DNA of 10,545 nucleotides from HXMU1420-2 sp040830545 (GTDB lineage Bacteria > Pseudomonadota > Alphaproteobacteria > Rhodobacterales > Rhodobacteraceae), in NCBI GenBank assembly GCA_040830545.1, contig JBFOMB010000162.1, forward strand, positions 1 through 10,545, given 5' to 3'. Under the pieces are notes generated by a model. That model worked only from the letters and a program-made list of their open reading frames with translations, was not told the origin of the DNA and ran no database searches. A program made the position numbers and the translations under genes. This document shows, piece after piece, positions 6,822-10,545 of the stretch (positions are counted from its first letter, which is position 1; every line of letters starts with the position of its first letter).

Positions 6822-7964
6822 TCAGGCGACGCGGACGCCCCGTGACCAGACACCGCGCAAGGCCGGGAACCCGCCCTGCATGCGGAACCGGATGATGTCC
6901 GCCCGCGCACCCACGGCCAGCGTTCCGCGGTCTTCCAGTTGCGCGGCTCGCGCCGGGGCCTGCGTCACGGTTGCCATCCCGCGCGCCATGTTCCCCCACA
7001 TCTCGCCCAGCCGCGTGGCCGCCAGCAACAGCGCGGCGGGGACGTAGTCTGACGACAGGATGTCCAGACAGTCGATCTGTGCCAGTTCCGCCGCCGCCAC
7101 GTTGCCCGAATGCGACCCGCCCCGGATCAGGTTCGGCGCACCCATCATCACCGCGATCCCATTGGCCTGACAGGCCCGCGCCGCCTCGACCGTGGTCGGA
7201 AACTCTGCCAGCCGCACGCCATGGCCCGCAGACACGTCCACCTGCCCCGCCGTGGTATCGTCATGGCTGGCCAGAACCGCGCCATACCGGCGCGCCTCTT
7301 CCACCGCCATCCGCTCGTGCTGTTCCCCCACGGACTCCTGCAAGGCCTGCAACCGCTTCACATGTTCGGCAAACTGGCAATCGTTCAGGCCCAGCTTGCC
7401 CTTGATATAGACCTCCAGCTTGGACAGATCGCGGAACTGCCGCTGCCCCGGCGTGTGATCCATCAGGCTCACGATCCGCACGCGGTCGTCCGGCCCGAAT
7501 TCGGCCAACTCGTCCAGCAGCGTTTCTGAACACACCTCCGCCCGCAGATGCAGGAAATGGCTGATCTTCAGGGCATCCGCCTCGCGCAGATCCCACAGTT
7601 CCGTCGCCAGCCCCCGGGCATATGCCAGATAGCGCGCGTAGCCTGTCGGGATCGACCCCACCCGCATCGCGTCAAACACCGTGGTGATCCCGGTACTGGC
7701 CAGTTCCGCGTCATGCGCCAGGATCGCCGCCGTATGGGGCCAATCCACCTTGGGACGCGGCTGCATGTGACGTTCCAGATTGTCGGTATGCAGCTCGATC
7801 AGACCGGGAGAGACATAATCGCCCTCACAATCCACCGCACCCGTCGGGACGGTGGCCCCGGTGTCCAGCGCCACAATCTCGTCCCCGCGCACCTGCAAAC
7901 TGCCGCGCAGGGTTTCCCCCGGCAGCACCAGAGTCGCATTGGCAAGTACAAACCCGTCTGTCAT
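6822..7964 (-). CDS. phnM: PhnM, alpha-D-ribose 1-methylphosphonate 5-triphosphate diphosphatase
   Basis: Amidohydrolase-superfamily enzyme of the C-P lyase pathway. It removes pyrophosphate from ribose 1-methylphosphonate 5-triphosphate, giving the 5-phosphate that PhnJ cleaves. Read from ATG 7964 it has 380 residues, close to the 378 of the E. coli enzyme. Diagnostic stretches are GLIELHTDNLERH (54-66, metal-binding H59), PRPKVDW (69-75), LMDHTPGQRQF (167-177), ASHDDTT (232-238), GAPNLIRGGSHSGN (275-288) and DILSSDYVPA (301-310). Starts at ATG 7976 (MDGQ) or TTG 7997 would add 4 or 11 residues; 7964 is chosen for its length match and the GGAC just upstream, but 7976 is possible. On the same strand as phnK, phnL and phnN, it is separated from phnN by an oppositely oriented gene. 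The function is well supported by family identity. Confidence 0.95.
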   Translation of the reverse strand: MTDGFVLANATLVLPGETLRGSLQVRGDEIVALDTGATVPTGAVDCEGDYVSPGLIELHTDNLERHMQPRPKVDWPHTAAILAHDAELASTGITTVFDAMRVGSIPTGYARYLAYARGLATELWDLREADALKISHFLHLRAEVCSETLLDELAEFGPDDRVRIVSLMDHTPGQRQFRDLSKLEVYIKGKLGLNDCQFAEHVKRLQALQESVGEQHERMAVEEARRYGAVLASHDDTTAGQVDVSAGHGVRLAEFPTTVEAARACQANGIAVMMGAPNLIRGGSHSGNVAAAELAQIDCLDILSSDYVPAALLLAATRLGEMWGNMARGMATVTQAPARAAQLEDRGTLAVGARADIIRFRMQGGFPALRGVWSRGVRVA

Positions 7965-8008
7965 CTGTCCGTCCATAAATTCCGCTTTGGCCGACAAGGA
8001 GTCGCCCG
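7965..8008. promoter_or_regulatory. short divergent region between phnM and the DUF1045 gene
   Basis: Only 44 bases lie between the chosen phnM start (7964, minus strand) and the DUF1045 start (8009, plus strand), so any promoter for one gene must reach into the coding sequence of the other. The only AT-rich stretch, CATAAATT at 7974-7981, gives a 4-of-6 match to a -10 box on the plus strand, but no -35 box lies at normal spacing. AAGGAG at 7996-8001 is a strong ribosome-binding site for the plus-strand gene. No inverted repeat typical of a PhnF or Pho box was recognised. This is a positional call with weak motif support. Confidence 0.3.
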
Positions 8009-8698
8009 ATGAAGTTCAATCGTTACGCGCTCTACTACGTGCCCCCCGCAAACAGCGACTGGGGCGCGTGGGCGACTGCCTGGCTGGGATGGGATGCGGC
8101 ACAAGGGGCCGAGGTCGCGCACCCGGATGTACCTGGCCTGCCCCTGCCCATCAGCGACATCACGCAGACCCCGCGCAAATACGGGCTGCACGCGACGATC
8201 AAACCGCCCATGCGGCTGGCCGACGGGCACAGTGCCGAGGATCTGGCGGACGCCTGCGCAACCCTGTGCGCGGGCCTCAACCCCGTTCGTCTGGACGGGC
8301 TGGCGGTGGAACATCTGGGACGTTTCCTGGCTCTGCGCCCGCAAGGGGACGAAACCGCGTTGAACGCCCTGGCCGCGCGCTGTGTTGAGGCGCTGGACCC
8401 GTTTCGTGCCCCGCCCGGCGCGGCCGAGCTGGAGCGACGGCGCAAATCGGGCCTCAACGCCCAGCAGGACGCAAACCTGCTGCGCTGGGGCTATCCCTTT
8501 GTCATGGACCAGTTCCGCTTTCACATCACCCTGTCCGGCCGTCTGTCGCAGAACGATGGCATCACAACCAAGGCCGCGCTGGATCAACACCTGTCGCCAC
8601 TGTTGCCGGTGCCCTTTGATCTGAGCGAACTCGCCCTTGCTGGCGAGGCCGAGGATGGGCGGTTTCACGTGATCCATCGCTACGCGCTCTCGGGTTGA
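8009..8698 (+). CDS. DUF1045 phosphonate-operon protein, putative 2H phosphoesterase
   Basis: A 229-residue protein of the DUF1045 family, often annotated as a putative phosphonate metabolism protein because it travels with phn genes. Its sequence shows two H-x-T motifs: H61-A-T63 in KYGLHATIKPP and H172-I-T174 in QFRFHITLSGRL. They are about 110 residues apart and each follows an aromatic or hydrophobic strand. This is the layout of 2H phosphoesterases, which act on cyclic or 2'-type phosphodiesters. The opening MKFNRYALYYVPP is typical of the family. A strong AAGGAG (7996-8001) precedes ATG 8009. It lies on the strand opposite to the surrounding phn genes, and its last 19 bases overlap the 3' end of phnN. 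No phnP is visible here, so an activity on a cyclic ribose phosphate is a reasonable but untested inference. Confidence 0.9.
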   Translation: MKFNRYALYYVPPANSDWGAWATAWLGWDAAQGAEVAHPDVPGLPLPISDITQTPRKYGLHATIKPPMRLADGHSAEDLADACATLCAGLNPVRLDGLAVEHLGRFLALRPQGDETALNALAARCVEALDPFRAPPGAAELERRRKSGLNAQQDANLLRWGYPFVMDQFRFHITLSGRLSQNDGITTKAALDQHLSPLLPVPFDLSELALAGEAEDGRFHVIHRYALSG

Positions 8699-9240
8699 AG
8701 CAGGTCGAGAATGGCGCTCACCGTGTCCTCCAGCGCACCGCTATTGTCGATCTCGACCATGCGGATCAGCCCATCCGGCAGTTCCATGCGCGCGCGGTCC
8801 AGTCGTTGCGATTGATCCGCCGCACTTTCCCGACCGCGATCTGACAGGCGCTGCTGCAGGACCGCAGGTGACGCGGTCAGCGACACAACGATCAGGTTGC
8901 CAAACCGGTCCTGCGCCTCGCGCAGAACCGCGCGGGACAGGTTGACCAAAACGGCAACCGCGCGCTGGCGTTGTTCGTCAATCTCCACCGGTATCCCGTA
9001 TTGCAGACCATGCGCGCGCCAATGCAGGGCAAACGCGCCATCCTTTGCTATCTGGTCAAACACGGCCTCGGACACGCCGGTGAACTGCTCACCCCCCGCA
9101 TTCTCGGGGCGGGTGATCACACGGCGCACCAGTTCGATCCCAGGATGAGAGGCACACAGCGCGGCCATGACCGTGTCCTTGCCCACGCCTGAGGGGCCGA
9201 CAATGGCAACCACAGGAGCAAACGGCGCGCGAGCAGACAT
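8680..9240 (-). CDS. phnN: PhnN, ribose 1,5-bisphosphate phosphokinase
   Basis: ATP-dependent kinase that converts ribose 1,5-bisphosphate to 5-phosphoribosyl 1-diphosphate (PRPP), the last step that returns the C-P lyase ribose product to central metabolism. The 186-residue protein has a guanylate-kinase-like fold: P-loop VGPSGVGKDT (14-23), RRVITRP (39-45), HWRAHGLQYGIP (73-84, a PhnN hallmark) and LSDRGRES (132-139) in the lid region. ATG 9240 is chosen; it overlaps the phnL stop by one base (TGATG). The in-frame TTG three bases upstream would add one residue. The stop is TAG at 8680-8682, inside the last codons of the convergent DUF1045 gene. It should be translated from the same message as phnK and phnL. 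Confidence 0.95.
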   Translation of the reverse strand: MSARAPFAPVVAIVGPSGVGKDTVMAALCASHPGIELVRRVITRPENAGGEQFTGVSEAVFDQIAKDGAFALHWRAHGLQYGIPVEIDEQRQRAVAVLVNLSRAVLREAQDRFGNLIVVSLTASPAVLQQRLSDRGRESAADQSQRLDRARMELPDGLIRMVEIDNSGALEDTVSAILDLLQPESA

Positions 9241-9932
9241 CAAGCCGCCCTATCCGCAGGAGCAAAGGCCGACACGTCAATCTCGCGGTCACAGATTTCA
9301 GCCCGCGCCGCCGCGTCGTGGAAAATGCCGACAATCGCCGCCCCGCGCGCCTTGGCCTCGCGGATCAGGGACAGCACGGTCTGGCGGTTTTCCACGTCCA
9401 GACTGGCCGTCGGTTCATCCAGCAACAGCGCTGGATAGTCATGGGCAAACCCGCGTGCAATGTTCACGCGCTGCTGTTCGCCGCCAGAAAACGTTGTGGG
9501 GCTGAGCGACCAGAGCGGTTCAGGAATACGCAGCCGGGTGAGAAGCGCGCGCGCGCGCGCTTCGGCGGCCTCACTGTCCACGCCCAGCGCCAGCAGCGGT
9601 TCAGCGACCACCTGCACGGTCGGTACACGGGGCACAACGCGCAGAAACTGGCTGACATAGCCCAGCGTTTCGCGGCGCAATTGCAGGATCTCGCGTGGCT
9701 CAGCCCGGGCCACATCGACACCATTGACCAGTATCTGACCCGACCGGGCCAGATAGTTGCCGTAGATCATGCGCATCAGCGTGGATTTCCCGGCCCCGGA
9801 CGCGCCCGCCAGGGCCACACATTCACCCGGCGCAACGGACAGCGTCGCATCCGTCATCACATCGATCACCGCGCCGCCCTGATTGTGCAGGGTGAAGCTT
9901 TTGGCCACCTGTTTGAGTTCGATCATCGCCAT
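9240..9932 (-). CDS. phnL: PhnL, C-P lyase ATP-binding cassette protein
   Basis: ABC-type ATPase of the C-P lyase system. In E. coli PhnL is needed with PhnG, PhnH and PhnI for the first step, replacing adenine of ATP by the phosphonate, and it has no transport permease partner. The 230-residue protein shows Walker A GASGAGKST (43-51), Q-loop Q95, signature FSGGEQQRVNIARG (148-161), Walker B LLLDEPTASLD (169-179) and switch histidine H205 (GIFHDAA). The opening MIELKQVAKSFTLHNQGG fits PhnL. The start is placed at ATG 9932, one base after the phnK stop; ATG 9926 would remove two residues, and the frame upstream to 9989 lies inside phnK. The stop shares one base with the phnN start. A (GC)8 run lies in its middle. 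Confidence 0.95.
   Translation of the reverse strand: MAMIELKQVAKSFTLHNQGGAVIDVMTDATLSVAPGECVALAGASGAGKSTLMRMIYGNYLARSGQILVNGVDVARAEPREILQLRRETLGYVSQFLRVVPRVPTVQVVAEPLLALGVDSEAAEARARALLTRLRIPEPLWSLSPTTFSGGEQQRVNIARGFAHDYPALLLDEPTASLDVENRQTVLSLIREAKARGAAIVGIFHDAAARAEICDREIDVSAFAPADRAA
9542..9563. repeat. (GC)8 run inside a perfect 22-base palindrome, within phnL
   Basis: Positions 9545-9560 are eight uninterrupted GC dinucleotides, flanked by GAA on the left and TTC on the right, so that 9542-9563 equals its own reverse complement. The run is in frame within phnL and encodes part of an alanine/arginine helix (EARARALL, about residues 124-131). Such a run can adopt Z-DNA or cruciform shapes and may slip during replication. 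It may simply follow from alanine and arginine codons in a GC-rich genome. Confidence 0.9.
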
Positions 9933-9933
9933 G

Positions 9934-10545
9934 TCACACCTGCAAAACCGAAGAGACCAGCAATTGCGTATACGCATGTTGCGGGTCATCCAGCACTTGA
10001 TCGGTCAGACCGGATTCAACCACGCGACCGTCTTTCATCACCATCAGGCGATCCGCCAGCAACCGGACCACCGCCAGATCATGCGTCACGATCAGCGCCG
10101 ACAGGCCCAGCCGCCGCACCAGACCGCGCAGCAGATCCAACAGCCGCGCCTGAACCGACACATCCAGCCCGCCCGTAGGTTCGTCCATGAACACCAGACG
10201 CGGGCCGGTCACCAGGTTCCGCGCGATCTGCAACCGCTGTTGCATGCCACCGGAAAAGGCCGAAGGCCGGTCGTCAATCCGGGCAAACTCGATTTCCACC
10301 CGCTCTAGCCAGTCGCCCGCCTGCCCGCGAATGTCACCATAGTGGCGCGCACCCACAGCCATCAGCCGCTCGCCAATATTCCCGCCCGCGCTGACCGACA
10401 TGCGCAGCCCGTCGCGCGGGTTCTGATGCACAAACGCCCAGTCGGTGCGCGACAGCATCCGCCGCTCTGGCTCGGACATGGTGACCGTGTCGCGTGGCCC
10501 ATCGGTGCGCGTGTCAAACACTACCTCGCCCGTATCAGGCTCCAA
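9934..10545 (-). CDS. phnK: PhnK, C-P lyase ATP-binding cassette protein (5' end beyond window)
   Basis: The C-terminal 203 residues of PhnK, the ABC protein that binds the PhnJ-containing C-P lyase core in E. coli. Compared with the 252-residue E. coli protein, about 50 N-terminal residues including Walker A lie past the right edge, and the first codon in the window (TTG) is internal, not a start. Visible motifs, numbered within the fragment, are VHQNPRDGLR (39-48, Q-loop Q41), SAGGNIGERLMAVGARHYGD (52-71), signature FSGGMQQRLQIARN (97-110), Walker B LVFMDEPTGGLD (117-128), switch histidine H155 in IVTHDL, and ending TQLLVSSVLQV, nearly identical to known PhnK proteins. No frameshift is seen. 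It ends one base before phnL. The gene order implies phnGHIJ further right. Confidence 0.95.
   Translation of the reverse strand: MEPDTGEVVFDTRTDGPRDTVTMSEPERRMLSRTDWAFVHQNPRDGLRMSVSAGGNIGERLMAVGARHYGDIRGQAGDWLERVEIEFARIDDRPSAFSGGMQQRLQIARNLVTGPRLVFMDEPTGGLDVSVQARLLDLLRGLVRRLGLSALIVTHDLAVVRLLADRLMVMKDGRVVESGLTDQVLDDPQHAYTQLLVSSVLQV

Noticed and set aside
7965..7997. Longer phnM starting at TTG 7997.
   Set aside because: It would add 11 residues absent from E. coli PhnM and extend to within 12 bases of the opposing gene; ATG 7964 or 7976 fits the family length.
7852..8388. Plus-strand open frame spanning the phnM start and the DUF1045 gene in another frame.
   Set aside because: Out of frame with the well-supported DUF1045 protein and opposite phnM; no family resemblance.
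9318..10178. Plus-strand open frame of 286 codons opposite phnL and phnK.
   Set aside because: The minus strand carries unmistakable Walker and signature motifs of both ABC proteins; the plus-strand product is histidine/glutamine/arginine-rich as expected of a shadow.

Overview
The window is GC-rich, densely packed DNA. Its phosphonate-gene set, codon use and ATGA-type stop/start overlaps suggest an alphaproteobacterium, most likely of the Rhodobacterales (Roseobacter-type); this is a judgement from gene content, since no rRNA or other phylogenetic marker is present. No tRNA, rRNA, CRISPR array, insertion sequence or phage gene was seen. Nearly all of the sequence is explained by 12 protein-coding genes, one cut by the right edge.

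Left part (about 1-6788, + strand): a 265-base upstream region leads into a tight seven-gene operon. In order: a MurG/GT28-like glycosyltransferase, a WcaL-like GT4 glycosyltransferase, a second GT4 glycosyltransferase, a histidine phosphatase, a second MurG/GT28-like glycosyltransferase, a NodB-type polysaccharide deacetylase, and a small SAM-dependent methyltransferase. Four of the six junctions are 4-base ATGA overlaps and the other two gaps are 3 and 2 bases, so this is almost certainly one transcript. None of the proteins shows an obvious signal peptide or membrane segment, which points to assembly of a glycan or glycolipid on the cytoplasmic side of the membrane, trimmed by deacetylation, dephosphorylation and methylation. 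The product is not recognisable, and no initiating transferase, flippase, polymerase or exporter lies in the window. This operon is the best candidate here for an undescribed pathway.

Right part (6822-10545, mainly - strand): the downstream half of a carbon-phosphorus (C-P) lyase phosphonate-use cluster. Reading leftward on the minus strand: phnK (5' end beyond the window), phnL, phnN and phnM. A DUF1045 gene, a family often found in phosphonate operons, sits between phnN and phnM on the opposite strand. Its 3' end overlaps the phnN 3' end by 19 bases, and its 5' end starts 32-44 bases from the phnM start. PhnK and PhnL are ATP-binding-cassette proteins working with the C-P lyase core (PhnGHIJ, presumably just beyond the right edge), PhnM releases pyrophosphate from the ribosyl triphosphate intermediate, and PhnN turns ribose 1,5-bisphosphate into PRPP. 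No phnP is visible. The DUF1045 protein carries two H-x-T motifs typical of 2H phosphoesterases and could supply a cyclic-phosphate step.

The glycan operon and the phn cluster converge with only 33 bases between their stop codons and no clear terminator.
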